Below are positions 51,101-63,600 of a stretch of DNA of 64,000 bases, piece by piece. Below the pieces are notes generated by a model. It was given only the letters and a program-made list of their open reading frames with translations. It did not search any database and was not told the origin of the DNA. The first letter of the stretch is position 1, and each line of letters opens with the position of its first letter. The translations under genes were made by a program, and so were the position numbers. Source of the stretch: Ooceraea biroi (taxonomy: Eukaryota > Arthropoda > Insecta > Hymenoptera > Formicidae). The stretch lies in assembly GCF_003672135.1 (NCBI RefSeq), contig NC_039511.1, positions 2,134,464-2,198,463 on the forward strand, in the 5' to 3' direction.

Positions 51101-52696
51101 CGCCTCCACCAGGACAAAAATTATTATCGCCATATGTTAGCCCCCTTCGTACCGTATAATTTTGATTACATAAATTTTCCTCTGGACCTTATAAATTAGA
51201 AGATATTTAAAGTGGTAATAGTTATTGCCCCACCCTGTATATTTCGGCCTAGTTATAACTGTCGAAAAAACTTGGTGTATAACGTTTACAGAATTTATTC
51301 AATATATTAATATTTAGGTAAAGCCGATGGTGTTACCGCAATCAACACGGTGTCGGGATTAATGGGATTGCGCGGCAATGCGATTCCCTGGCCGGCGGTC
51401 GGTCTCAATAAGTCCACGACGTATGGTGGGATGTCGGGAAATGCTACCAGACCCCAAGCTCTGATGGCCATTTCAAAGATCGCAAATCGCCTTCCAGGAT
51501 TTCCGATACTTGGCACCGGCGGAGTTGATTCGGCTGATGTAGCGTTGCAGTTCTTGCATTGCGGTGCGTCGGTCGTCCAGGTATAACAAATCAATGTAAT
51601 TAATGCGAGTCATATATTATTTGAAGAAGAGGCATGGACTCTGCTCAAAAAAAGTACGTCACTATATTGCAAGAAAAGATGGAATACGCGCTTACGGTGA
51701 AAATTATATTACGATAAAAAAAGTTATACATTATATCAGAAACATTTTAATCGGATGTTTAATACGCAGATTTGTAGCGCTATTCAGAATCAGGATTTCA
51801 CCATAATAGACGACTACGTGACTGGCTTAAAAGCGTTGTTATACTTGAAGAGCCTGGAACAGGTGAAGAATTGGGACGGTCAGAGTCCGCCGACGTTGAA
51901 ACATCAGAAAGGCAAGCCTGTTTCCTTGCAACACGCTCTCGGCAAGGTAAATGTTATCAATAACTCGTTGATTTTTAAAACTGCAACATCAGAAGAAGAA
52001 GAAGAAAACGATCAGAAGCTAAATAACAATGCAAAAATATTAATATTAATAAAATCAGAAAATTTCTGTATTACGATAAACACTTCTGCAGCACGTACCG
52101 CATTTCGGGGAGTATCAAAAGCTACGCGAGCAGAAGACAGCTGAGCTGAAAGCGGACTCGAACCCCCTGGAGGAAGCCGTCGCGGTGACGCGGCCGGCTC
52201 CAGAACCGGTCGCGCCGATACCCAGCATCAGGGAAGTCATCGGCAAAGCTTTACCTCATATTGGCAACTACAAACAATTGGACAATAAGGAGCAAGTGGT
52301 CGCCTTGATCGACGATGTGCGTTATTAAGTGACTGACTTGAACGGCTAGCACACCGTTACCTGAAGATTCTCATTTATGCATCCTTTTGCAGGATATGTG
52401 CATAAATTGTGGCAAGTGCTACATGGCTTGCGCCGACTCTGGATACCAGGCGATCATCTTCGATCCTAAAACCCACATTCCCAGTGTGACGGACGATTGC
52501 ACTGGATGCACGCTCTGTCTGTCTGTGTGTCCGATTATCGACTGCATCACGTAAGTAGTCGAAGTACATAGAATCCCCTTCACTCTCTATTTTCTGTTCG
52601 TTTTCCAGTTTGTTTTTATTTATATATTCTTTATTTAATTCCAGCATGGTCCCAAAAACGATTCCGCACGTAATTAAAAGAGGTGTGCCAGTTTAA
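45114..52696 (+). CDS. su(r): dihydropyrimidine dehydrogenase (16 exons, about 1,028 aa)
   Basis: First, rate-limiting enzyme of uracil and thymine breakdown (DPYD in mammals, su(r) in Drosophila); cytosolic, NADPH-dependent. Exons: 45114-45155, 45583-45693, 46204-46536, 47627-47935, 48098-48424, 48632-48842, about 48907-49130, 49207-49422, 49502-49666, 49803-49955, 50042-50162, 51318-51580, 51770-51946, 52092-52316, 52393-52550 and 52645-52696. Human length 1,025. Domains in order: N-terminal Fe-S Cys set (CLKCADAPCQKSCP, CGMVCP), FAD site (LGCGPASLSCATFLARLG), NADPH site (VLGAGDTAFDCATSALRCG), FMN/pyrimidine barrel with SCPHGMGESGMGLACGQ holding the catalytic Cys, and C-terminal 4Fe-4S pair (CINCGKCYMAC, CTGCTLCLSVCP). 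Exon 7 has two usable acceptors (48907 or 48916), both adding a few residues compared with human. Two transposon derivatives lie in introns 3 and 11. Confidence 0.96.
45204..45283. repeat. short tandem duplication in DPYD intron 1
   Basis: Two adjacent copies of a 40-odd-base unit ending GATTTTTACTTCAACGAATA and TGTTATAAT; the second differs by only a few bases. Confidence 0.7.
46564..47571. mobile_element. 1.0-kb non-autonomous DNA transposon with subterminal repeats
   Basis: The ends are inverted: CCCAGATAGCCAAG on the left and the reverse complement CCCAGTAAGCAAAA on the right, both flanked by TA as a likely target duplication. Inside, the left flank has four copies of a 29-base motif (GGCAGCAGAAACCGAGCAGG-like) spaced about 50 bases at 46724-46902. 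The right flank has two or more inverted copies at about 47357-47435. The centre (46920-47340) has no useful open frame. It fills nearly all of DPYD intron 3, starting 27 bases after the exon 3 donor. Confidence 0.75.
48571..48597. repeat. 27-bp palindrome of transposon ends
   Basis: ATATACAGGGTG, then three bases, then the exact inverse CACCCTGTATAT. The arms match the outer ends of the element at 50363-51239 (TACAGGGTG). It reads as two terminal repeats joined with the middle deleted. It lies in DPYD intron 5. Confidence 0.6.
50363..51239 (+). mobile_element. DNA transposon remnant with long inverted ends and DUF4817-like reading frame
   Basis: Inverted ends of about 150 bases begin TACAGGGTGGGGCAATAA and are nearly identical, with TA on both flanks. 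Inside, 50911-51159 (+) encodes MYSFEEQVDMMENDLIYGEC, then NLYAERYPNRTQPSRRTF. This resembles the DUF4817 helix-turn-helix found at the start of Tc1/mariner-type transposases common in ants. The frame then runs into the right inverted repeat, so the catalytic DDE/D part is missing. This is an internally deleted copy that could move only with help in trans. It lies in DPYD intron 11. Confidence 0.75.
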
Positions 52697-53393
52697 GTTT
52701 ATTGTGCACACTTCATATGTTGAAATTTCATTACAGAATTTTATTGTTTCGTGAAAATTGTATTGTATAAAACTGTGTGCATTGATGTACGAAAATTGTA
52801 TTGCGATTTAGAATCAATAATACCGTTTTTCTACATACAATAATGAATGACTTACAATTGAGTAACTGTTAACATCAATTAAATAAAGAATTTTGTGTAA
52901 AATGTATGATGTAATATAGCAGAGAGAAATAAACGGCGGCTGAAAAAGAGATTATAATGTCGCTTTTTTAAATTATTTTATTAACTATTGCTAATAATAA
53001 TTATTATTATTAATAGCAATTCAGTTTTATCTACATATATCGCACTTGCCTTACAATGCGTATATATAATATATTACAATGTTGCATTACGCTGTGTACA
53101 AAGGTAGCCTTCTAAAACCAATTACATTCGACACATTAAATTCTCGACTTTAATTCGACAATTGTGAATGTTTACAACGAATGGAAAATATTTATTTAAA
53201 TTTTAAATTATAAAACGATCATAAATTTTCACAAACATAACGTCACGAATTAAAGGAAAATTGTTGTTATTTAAAAAGCGCGGTTACACAATTGCTTGAA
53301 AAACAGCACACATTGTAGAAATAGATCCTTAAATATTATGAATTGAAGAGTCCAGAATTGAAGTCAAAATCCTTTCCTTGTTTTTTATACATA
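52697..53393. other. convergent 3' regions of DPYD and phospholipase A2
   Basis: AATAAA at 52882-52887 (+) is a likely DPYD poly(A) signal. On the minus strand AATAAA at 53191-53196 may serve the phospholipase gene. AT-rich, no gene. Confidence 0.55.
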
Positions 53394-55362
53394 TTAAAAC
53401 TGTATAAACCGTGGACTGCTAACCCATTGGTATTTCGTGCAGTGACCTTTGCATTCCGTGCCGTCGTCAAGCCTAAAATTAATATATCTTTTATTAAAAA
53501 CTTAAGTCAAACCTTTAGCTAGAAAAAAATTTTAAGACATTAAATGCATTTTTACTATTATACATTTTCTCATTTTTCATTACAAAAGATAGTTCTAAAT
53601 TCGGTTTCCTTACTTTTGCCAAACTTGTAATTAAACATAGACTAAGACAGAATAAAAATAAATGGATGGATTAATGTAATTCATTTTTATAATTGTCCTT
53701 ACGCGCAATCCTCCGTTGGACACATGCACGAGAAACATTGCGGTTGCAGTATATCGAAATACATCGTTCCAATTTTAGTAGCGAAAGGGCTCGAGGCATT
53801 TTTCAAGCAATTGTAAAACTCTTCGTCGCACGAACAAGCAGATCTGTAATCATAAAAGTACAAAGATATCGGATCAGTAAATTCAATAACTTGTTAAAAG
53901 TAAAAACTGTCGATAAAAGCAATGAGGGTCAAGTAGTAGATCTATACTTTAAAAGGATTAAATACGCGATTTGATAATATGACTTACACTCGAATTATAT
54001 CTCACGTCTGCTACGCAGAAATTATTTGATAAGAGAAGATTACACGAATACTAGCACACAAACGATACAGAATTTTTTTCAAGTGTGCTAAGAAAAGGTC
54101 TAATGAGAGAAGGTCTAGATATGAATATTATACGAGAGATAACGGAAGTGAAACTCTCGTTGTCTTACTCTCACTCTTGTCTTACGTTTAATTACCTCGT
54201 AAAGATACCATTATTCTTCAGATTGACCTCCGTATCACCGGCTAGGATATTACTCTGGCACTTATCATGTGCTCTGCAACAGGCGTCCGTTCTTTTGAGA
54301 AGCCCAAGGTCGTCGTCTTTACGTGCGATATCTCCACTGCCGCACCATAGTGTTCCTAACATAGGTATCAGGGTAGGATCCATTATTATCGTCAAATGTT
54401 TTAAGTTTCTCACTATGCAATACTGTGTTTTTTATGTATATATAAGAATTTAATTAATTTTACAATCAATATATGCGTTTTCTCAATTCAATTCTTTATA
54501 AAAGAATCGTTTTCATATTTATACTGTTGCTCCGTCTGGAATAGAAAATTTTATTTGAGTTTTTTCATCTTTAACATTGTCAATTCTTGGTAAAATCGCG
54601 TTTTTATCATTAATCACTCATGCATCGCCGTTATCTTGTTCCTGCATAAATGAAAAACCATTAATACCGGGTACGGCGAAAACCGACTTATTTGTAATGT
54701 TGTGCATATAATTGTAAAGATAATTCTATCTTTCGGAATTGTGCAAGCGTAAGCTTTTAATCCATCAGTCTTACGAGCGCTGCAATTATGACATTTACGG
54801 CAAACGAACACTATAATGTTTTGCAAAATAATGAAAACATCTTGAGTATTCTGTTTTACTTGTTCTCAAGAATCGTAACAGTCTATTTATATTTGTACTC
54901 CTCCATAAATAAACCGATAAAAAAATTCCTTATTTCTATATATATATAAAAATGCTATTTAATCAAGTAAATCTATCCGAGATTATTCTCGGCATTTATT
55001 TATGGTATTCTTTCCATCAATTTGATTCCTTTAATTATAAATTCATCAATTTGTATCAAGTTACCTGGGAAGATAACGTGGATTTGCTCTTCAAATCGGT
55101 TAAGGATATCACTCAAAGATCTTCTATTATTAGGTTGCGTGTTATTTCTAGGTCTAATATGACCAATGATGTTTCCCATAATATTTCCCGCATCTTCTAT
55201 AGGCCTCATCAGACCATTCAGGAATCTTTCCAGCCACGATAAACGAGTTCTGACAGAACCAGGTGCATCTTCAGTATCGCAATCATTCTGACAATCACCG
55301 AATCGAATGGCGATGCTGAAGATGAGGAGGAGCATGCAAAGACAAATGTTTCGTCGTAACAT
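53394..55362 (-). CDS. secreted group III phospholipase A2
   Basis: Calcium-dependent enzyme releasing the sn-2 fatty acid of phospholipids; related to bee venom PLA2. Exons on the minus strand: 55065-55362, 54196-54412, 53703-53843 and 53394-53472; phases close to 244 aa. The start gives a clear signal peptide (MLRRNICLCMLLLIFSIAI, cut probably near FGDC). About 90 polar residues follow before the catalytic domain, unlike the short propeptide of bee venom PLA2. The catalytic domain has the calcium loop LWCGSG, the active-site pair in CCRAHD and the Asp in CSCDEEFYNCL, then a Cys-bearing end CKGHCTKYQW. It stops shortly after, as in bee venom PLA2. All catalytic residues remain. Such genes occur both as venom components and as ordinary secreted enzymes; sequence alone does not say which. 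Confidence 0.9.
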
Positions 55363-57754
55363 CGTGCTGTTTTGTCACCTGGAGTAAAAAATAGAGACGA
55401 TCTTCTTGATAAATGCAACGCATTGTTGCATTACATGCAGAACAGAACAGAAGAAAAACTTCGAGGAGGAAAGTGTGTTTAAGAGTGAATGAAGTAATGA
55501 AAAATTAGTTTGCACTTCCGCGAATAATTGTCTCTTGAAAACTATTACGGGAAAAAATAAATTATCATTTATAATCGCATGTGGTATGATCGCAGAAGAC
55601 ACACCTGAAACATAGCAACTATAATTTTCCAGAATGGTATTCATTCAAAAAATTCTTAATTTCGCATGTATCACAATATGTTCTATCTACAACGAAATGC
55701 AAATTTGATAAATATAAATTAAAATTCAAGCTTGGTATTCATATTCAAATTAACTCCAGTTCTGCAAAAAATGTAAAAATAAGATAATTCATATTCTCCG
55801 ACATGTAACATTGACGCTTAATAATCTTATCGTAATTGATATATACCGTTTAAGAGACGCTTAAATAAAAGAGTTTGCAGCTAATAATAATTGTCCAGCT
55901 AATTCGCTATTGACATTTGATATTTCTTAATTCCAGTATTACAATGTGAAATATTCCACAGTAGAAATTCCAAATAAAATATAATAATAAAATACAAAAA
56001 TAAAAATAATTTTGAAATTATAAATTTTAATTTTTTTATTAAAGATAAAATAAATGTTAAAAAATATCTTATATTTACTAGAGGGATAGTGTTATACAAA
56101 GGAATTTTGAAAACGAAGTGTTTGATAAACAATTTTGTAACAAGTATGCTTTGCAGTTGAAGTGTTGTTTTTCACATTTTCCATTTCACATTGCAAGCGT
56201 AGCAAATATTTTAAGCAAAATGCATATTCGTATAATATTTGCATGCTCATTTTATTTTCTGATACGCCAGGCTTTTTTTCTTGCGCTGATGGTTCTCTCT
56301 CTTTCTCTCTCTCTCTCTTTCTCACACGCAATGAAAAATCTTAATACACAAAAATACTTCTCTAATAAATAAAACATGAATAAATAGAAATTTTTATCCA
56401 AGAAATTTCGGTTTTACACAAAAAGATTTTGTTTTTTTAGTAGAAATTATTTTCATTTCTCAAGATAATTTTAATAATTGTACAACGAATAATGTAATAA
56501 TAAAATTATCAATTTAAATTAATGAAATATTGGGTTGATCGAAAAGTCCGTGCGGATCTTTTTAGCAAAATACAAAAGTTATTATCAGAAATTAATACAA
56601 AATTCTATGTTAGTATTTTGTTACAAAAATCCGCAACGACACTTCGGTCAATCCAATACATGACATCGATGACATTAAAGTATGTATCACAGTATTACTA
56701 ATTCATGATTATTTTACAAGCATAAATTCTAAAACAGTGCTTTCGCAAGAAAAAAGATACAAAAAATTATGAATTATATAAATATCCTTCAAATTCAACA
56801 TGGAAAAAAGTTAATAACTCGATCGGCGAAAGTCATCCGATCTGTCATCTGAAAGTCTAGTAGATTCGACTGAGACGCGCTGATCTGATTGACAAAAATT
56901 GCACGGTGTTGCGCGCATCGCGTTCGCTTACCTGGCTGCAACTGACTGATGCGTTTCTAAGCCTCAGGTAGTCACACTTGACTTAAGTACTCTCGATACT
57001 CCATTCGACCGCGTTGATGACCATTGTCACTTAACACTTGTGCAAATGTCAAGGGTACTACCAAGAAAATTGCCACTAATACATACATCATATTGCATTA
57101 TCTATGTAGACGATATAGATAAAATTTGCGATCGACGTTTGCTCGAGAGTGACATAAGCGCGACAAATGCAAAATAGAATAAATAATCAACAATGCGGGG
57201 ACAATAAATGGCATGTGTGATATAACTTTGTTTTGCTTTCCTGTTTGTACAGATCATTGCAGCTATCAATGGATTTGCGCGCTTATGCACAATTGCGAGA
57301 TAATTTATCATCGGCGATCTTGCGCGGGATGGAGTAAACGAAAGTAAACGGCGTCATAATTGATTGCTATTCCGCTGCGTTTAAGCAACGGCCGTACCAT
57401 TTGCGTACACAAAATACACATCTTCGAATACGCTTTTACACACGTCATTTGCGTCATTATCAAAAGATATATAGCGGGTCTTGTTATGTCTGTACATTTG
57501 TGATATCAATGATTATTAGCACCGCGCGCATTACGGAATCGCATGATATAATAATAATATAAAAAAGAATTCGCGCGATTATATATATATACAATTCTGT
57601 ACTACACGTTTGTTGAGGTATTTCGATTAGCGTATAAAAAGTGACGTTTCGAAACCGCTTTGATCCACTTTAAGAAAAATAACAGGTATAAAGTATAGAT
57701 CGTCGTACGATTATATGCGGATAATATTATATTTTATATTGTATATGCCTGCGT
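55363..57754. other. 2.4-kb intergenic region
   Basis: Holds the PLA2 upstream region, AT-rich sequence, a CT microsatellite at about 56293-56322, a mariner-type MITE (listed) and the DEF8-like 3' UTR. CpG-richer sequence at 56820-57480 has no coding frame of note. Confidence 0.5.
56530..56656. mobile_element. 127-bp mariner-type MITE
   Basis: Ends TTGGGTTGATCGAAAAGTCC and the inverted TTGGATTGACCGAAGTGTCG are typical of mariner terminal repeats and are followed by (GT)TGCGGAT in both arms. TA flanks both sides. No transposase is encoded. Confidence 0.75.
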
Positions 57755-60677
57755 TTAAGAGTCCTTCGCAACATTCTCCGCTATCGTCGTTATATCCTCC
57801 GCTGCCTGCTCCTTCAGAGCAAGGCGTTTCTGTAGACGCGGACACCGTGGGCAACAATGATTGTGCTTAGACCAACAAACGCGATGATGCACTGCTGAAC
57901 ATTGCTGACAAATGATCGAGCTCGCGTCCCACGGAAAGATGACGTCGTCGTTGCCACATATCTCGCACAAGTGTCCCCTATAAGTATCACAATTAATTTA
58001 ATCCTTCAAACTTATTATAAGAAACAGAACTTTGTACCGATATAAATGTTAAGCAAGTTGTGTTACGTATATATGAATTATTTCAGGTACTGCGAATTTA
58101 ATACCACTTACAGCCAAATGTCACGTAAAGCGTACCAACAATTACTATTGTTAGTACGCTTTACGTGACATTTGGCTGTAAGTGGTATTAAATTCATGTT
58201 GTTGTATAAAATAAATAATATGATGTTGCGTGCTACTTGGTAGAAACAATTCTACTCGCACTACTCGAGTGGTTTTCGAATCTTTAAATCGTGATTATCA
58301 GGAATCTTAGAATATTAGAAATTCCATAGGTAACTCATTCTGTTACGTAACTAATTCTGCACATTTATTAAATACAAAGAATGATAGCGATGAGGGCCTT
58401 CACGGATGAATTCAACATAAAAACTGAGCTATGTTTACAGAGTGCGTTCCTTCCTTGTTTAAATTTAAGTTTAAGTGATTACCTTGCTTTACAGAGCTCG
58501 CACTGCTGCATGATGTGCGTCTGCATTGCGTCGTACGTGATACGAAGCTCATCCAGGAGGACGCCATTCTGAAGATCAACAAGGTCCTTAACGGAATAAT
58601 TACTGGAATTTTCGACCATGTGCGAACGCAGACTGGTTTTCCACGGTAACCCCTGGACGGCGGCTTCCGTGCACAGAACTAAATATTTCTTCATCATCTG
58701 CATTTCCTCTCGCATCCGCTGAAATTTTATATTTTTACATATCTCAGCATTTCTCCACGCCAATAATATTTTTAATCTGTCGATTTATTAATTTCCAGCG
58801 ATAATTATTAATATTAATGACTGGAAATGCAAATATCATGATCATGATTGAAGCCGCATTATTTTTCTGTCATTAATTCCATTTTAATTCTATTTTAATT
58901 ATGATGAAATCTCACCTTTACAAGCGCCAAATCCGGGACCAGGGTAAACAGCTTTGGATTCAATTTTTCCAACGGTAATACAGAACGATTCTCCAGGAGC
59001 GTTAGAAATTGTGCCGAAACGCGGGACACCAGACGCGGCTCCATATCCCAGTTTCTGATCACTCTCGCGGGGATGACCGTGGCTGTGTTCCAATGGCATT
59101 TCTGACAGTAGTACAACCCATCGTAGTCGCAGAGTCGCGGTTCTATCCACGCCGACTCTAAAAATGTTATTCTCTTGTTATAACATAATTATTATCTACA
59201 TAATTATGAGTATTTCGGAGATATATCAGTATTGTATAAACACTTGCTCGCATTATTGATTTGATGAGCGATTGCAACTCCATATTTATTAAATTTTACA
59301 AAAATCTAGCTATTTCAAAGCATCCTAATGCAATTAGGATATATACAGATGTCAGTTGTGTTAAAACGGTAACACCGTGAACCTTGTTATCTCCATACAA
59401 ATGCTTCATAGCTTTGCCTTTATTGAATAAATTATCAATCGATATATTATATATCAATTGATGATCCATTTAACTGATAAGTTTCGATATAAGCAAACTT
59501 ATGAAGTATTTCTATGGAGATAACAAGGTTCACGGTGTTACCGTTAACGCGTTTAACACAACTGACATACGTATGTACATACATGTTAGGTACCTGTGTT
59601 CTTAGGTTTACCGAAGCAAGACAGTGATATTTCGCCTGACAAAGCTTGCAAAAAGACAATTAACGTTTAGATTAGTACCCTTGCGTATATTCGCGAGGTA
59701 TCTCGGACGATTGCACTTAATGTAAACTGATCGCACACTTACTGAACGTTATCCGTACTCTACATTCGGCGCAACGGTAATTCTGTTTCGAGAGGCCTTG
59801 CTCGGGGCAGATATCCATCGTGTGGGTGTAACCGCCGGCCTCGCTGGCGATTACGTGCACGCACACGCGGCACACGTTCGCGAGACACTTCCAGTGGCAG
59901 CAAAACTTGCAATCTTAAAAAATGGAAATCGCAATGTGTGTTTCACGTTCCTCGCACAATTGGATTTTCGCGACTCGACTGGGCGTTTGAAACGCGAAAC
60001 TTTTTACCATTGCACTTGTACCACGACTGCAACATCGTCCAAATCGTTCCGCTGCACTGATCGCAGTAAACAGAACCGGTCTTAATAATGTAGTACTTCT
60101 GCGGCACGAAGTGATGGCCCATTATCAACTGGGTCTCCAACAGCTTCTGGTCCGAGGCCTCTCGCATCTGCTGCACGCGTAAACGCAACTCAATCAATCG
60201 CCGAACGAGCCATTTACGCTCGTCCGAACACTCGGCGCTCTCCAGCACCATGGTTTTGCACCTATTCACCATATCCTGAAGTTCCACTTCAGTGGTCTCC
60301 TGAATAAAATAATGTAATTCGTAACAAACCGTTTGCTCATTAATATAAGCTAATGGTAATTAAAAAATAAAAATAGTACAAGTTATAATTATAAAATAAA
60401 TTATATTAACATTGTTTAATCCCCTGTGTCTAAGTTTGATTTTCTTGCATGCTTGTAATAAATGTTACTGTACCTGCGACATCGAGAGCATGATTTCCAC
60501 AGACTTCAAGCTCTGGGGAATTGTTCCTCTACTATCCGAACTATCCGCGTCTCCCGTTACATAGTCCGAGGATGAGGAAGGGCTCGAGGATCCTGGACTA
60601 TAACTGTCGGCCCTTACCCTCGATTGATAGTACGGATCGTTCTCTTCGATAACAGAATTGCCCTTTATGTCTACCAT
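57755..60677 (-). CDS. DEF8: DEF8-like protein (C1 and Rubicon-homology zinc domains)
   Basis: Exons on the minus strand: 60474-60677, 60008-60299, 59743-59913, 58916-59157, 58483-58718 and 57755-57977; phases close to 455 aa, near the size of human DEF8. The N-terminus is acidic and Ser-rich (residues 1-65). A C1-type zinc domain starts at about 125 (HHFVPQKYYIIKTGSVYCDQC) and continues in exon 3 (CKFCCHWKCL, CRVCVHV, CPEQ). The Rubicon-homology region follows: YRCAEC, RLCDYDGLYYCQKCHWN, then the helical middle and final zinc motifs CEICG, CQQCSAVHHRVC and CPRC. Human DEF8 and its relatives Rubicon, Pacer and PLEKHM1 bind Rab7 through this region and act in endosome-lysosome traffic; DEF8 is linked to lysosome positioning. 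The same role is inferred here. Introns 3 and 5 hold inverted-repeat elements. Confidence 0.93.
58094..58195. repeat. 102-bp near-perfect hairpin in DEF8-like intron 5
   Basis: 42 bases (58094-58135) are the exact reverse complement of 58154-58195. The inner 18 bases also pair (AACAAT with ATTGTT), leaving a loop of only a few bases. The outer end reads GAATTTAATACCACTTACAG. No mismatch was found in the outer arms. Likely a small MITE or hairpin-RNA source. Confidence 0.85.
59350..59567. mobile_element. 218-bp inverted-repeat element in DEF8-like intron 3
   Basis: The left arm 59350-59396 (TGTCAGTTGTGTTAAAACGG onward) and right arm 59514-59567 are inverted and almost identical. The right arm carries an extra few bases (CGCGTTA) that the left lacks. 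The 117-base middle is AT-rich and partly self-complementary (ATCGATATATTATATATCAA). Flanks are not clearly duplicated. Confidence 0.7.
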
Positions 60678-63600
60678 TTTCTATGGGGCACAAGTCATAA
60701 AGAGATACATAAAGATAAAGTATGATACATGAAAGGAAATTCTTTTCATATTACCATTATACCTACTGGCGATGATAAAAGCGCACTGATATCTTAACCT
60801 ACTTCCTTTCTCTCTCTTAAAGCAAAGGTTTCAATAGAATCAACTTACCGAAGAGTATTATGTTACTGTTATCGTTAGATAAACAGATTATCCTGATAAT
60901 GATGTCCTAGGTAAATAAAAGCGTTCAGTGATTATTAAATATTATAGGAATGCAACTTAAAGGGGTATCTTATAAAGATTAGATTCGAAATATTGAGACT
61001 AAAACGTTTTTATGCACTCGTTTTAAAAGAAATGTCTCGACTTTACACCCAATAACCTAAAGAAAAACACGTACCGTCTTTGTACCTATATGCTTCTTGA
61101 ATAAATTTGTAGCAAATTAGCGCCTTGACATGTAAATATGTGCAATACTTCTAACTGCCATTATTCATTGGGGAATAAGACAACAAATCCGAAATCCATC
61201 GCAAACGAGCGGCATGAGAAGCGAAATACGAAAGCTATGCCCATTTTTTTAGGTTATGTTCGATAAATTGTTTGGGTGTGTTCTGAAAGCAGCTGATTAT
61301 CGCGGAGCGCGTTTTCACAGCGCGAAGTTGAAGTTGCGTAAGTTGCGTAAGCAAGCAAATCAAGGCGTAAAATTATCCTAACTTTGCTCGAGATTATATT
61401 GAGAATAAAAACGCTATTCCTTAACGATTTATATAATAATTGATCGATATTTATTATTAATTCGACTAAAGTTAATGAAACTTTAGCAGAACTTCGACGA
61501 AATAAAGTTTTACCTTAAAGAAATTTATTTGTTTCCTAAAAAACATTTCTTTTACAAAACGATTTAGTTAGAAAATCACCATGTAACGAGATTTTACAAT
61601 AACATAAAATCTACGCGCGCACGCGCAATTAATAAATATTATTTTACAATTTGTCATTCACACAAACAGCATAAACAATTTCTAAATTGTCAATTGGCTC
61701 CACGAATATATTAAACAATAAAAGATCACCGTATTAATGTAAACGTTGCATTTAGTTCAAAATTGCATTGGCACACTTCAATCTTTCTCTCGTGCAACTA
61801 CCGTTACAGAAAAAATATTATTCAATAAGTATAATTGTAGGTTCTAATATATCCTACGGGAAAGAGGCTGGTTTGTTTATCGTGTATGCCTTGCGCGGCG
61901 CTAGTCTCAGTCTTAAATGTAGGAAGCATATGCATACGCTTTTTAAAAATCCACTTTCCTGTTAAAGATTTAGCACGGCTATGTCAACATAATAAATAAA
62001 TCATACGAAAAAATCCATTAAAAAATCCACCGTGCAAAGGGATGAAGAATTTTACGTTCGCATTTCTGGATCATTGATTTCCCATTAAAAATATGCGTCC
62101 TACATAATGACCATCCTATTCACATTGGTCTACACGAGGGATGACAAAGCTGGAACTGGTATTAAGAGCTTCAAAAGTCGATCAAAACAATTTGCAACTC
62201 GAAGCGGAGACGTGGGCTTTAATAAAAATCTTTCTCTATCTTGTCTATCTGAAAAATGAAAAAGTAACGTGGCCTACGAACAGGTTTATTAACAGGCGAG
62301 CGGAAATTTGAAATATACATCCTACAACGTATATACAAGATCTCTAAAAATTCTTTTCTGCACATATTACTAATAATATTTTCTGGCACAGATTCATAGC
62401 ATTGATTCAGTCAAGTTACCCCTGAAATCTAATTTTATATAGATATACATAAATATAACCGGCGCTTTCTCTTCCTTTTCATATCTCTCTCTCTCTATTT
62501 ATATATATTTATATAAATAAATATTTCAAACAAGTAATGCCCGATTAAAGTAGCGTAGAATTCTTCTCGGAATGCTCGTTTTGATTGAAAATCATTTTTG
62601 CGGAGAGACATTTTACTGGGACGTAAGGGCGTAAGGTCGCATGATCTCGCGCAAGCCAACCTGCGCATCGAATGAGAAAGAGGATGAAGAAATACTAACT
62701 GTAGTGCAAGACAATTCAAACTTAATACTTATGCTTTGGTTTAAATAAAGAAAGTATCCTGCAGAATCTATGTGACACCATTGTTCCTACAAAAAGCATC
62801 AAAGAAAGAGCGATATCCGTAGATAAGAGGTACGACATTATCAAGAGAAATCTAGAATAAACGCGTCTACACATTATTATTATTCATACGTATGACAAGA
62901 TCGTTACTTCATGAATTACAACGGCGTTTTTATGCGTGCGTACGTACGTACGTGTGTATATGTATGTACATACATTAAACTATTCGATACTACACTGGAA
63001 CTCGAGTTTCGTCCAGCCACAAATCTGATAAACCGATCCGATCCGATCGTAATCTGATAACGCGGCGGTCAGAAGCTAAGGAAGGCTAAGCAATTTTTCC
63101 CATTTCAGATCAGAAATACTTACGATCCTCGAAGGCAAAAGAGCTACGCCATGCCGAAATCACGCGGCAATGTTCTTTTAAAAACGACTCAGATAATGCG
63201 ATAATTAATAAGATGTTTCAAAGAATACTACCTAATCTTCTCTAATCTTGCCCAAATACCTTCCCGGCATATTTTAGGTACTCTTAGGTTGCACGATTAT
63301 AATCATCACTGTCTCAAGCTTTTCCAAGAATGATAAAAATCTACAAATCTCCCGTAATTTAAGGCTAAGTATACAGCCAAGAAATACGGGCGTGCGAAGA
63401 CCTAAATTACACCCGCGTGGGGATCCCTTAGCGTGGTCGAAACCCCTAAGTCCCACCGCGATATACTGGTGGAAATAATGTAACGATGGACAAGGAATTA
63501 AAGGAGAATTATCGGCAATCAGGCATCGTCCGGATTGTATCTATACAATAATGCGGAGCCGATTAAGCGTGAGATTAAACGCAACCTCGATCATCAATAC

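Noticed and set aside
61768..61965. 65-codon plus-strand frame near the right end
   Set aside because: No family character, no splice continuation and AT-rich surroundings.
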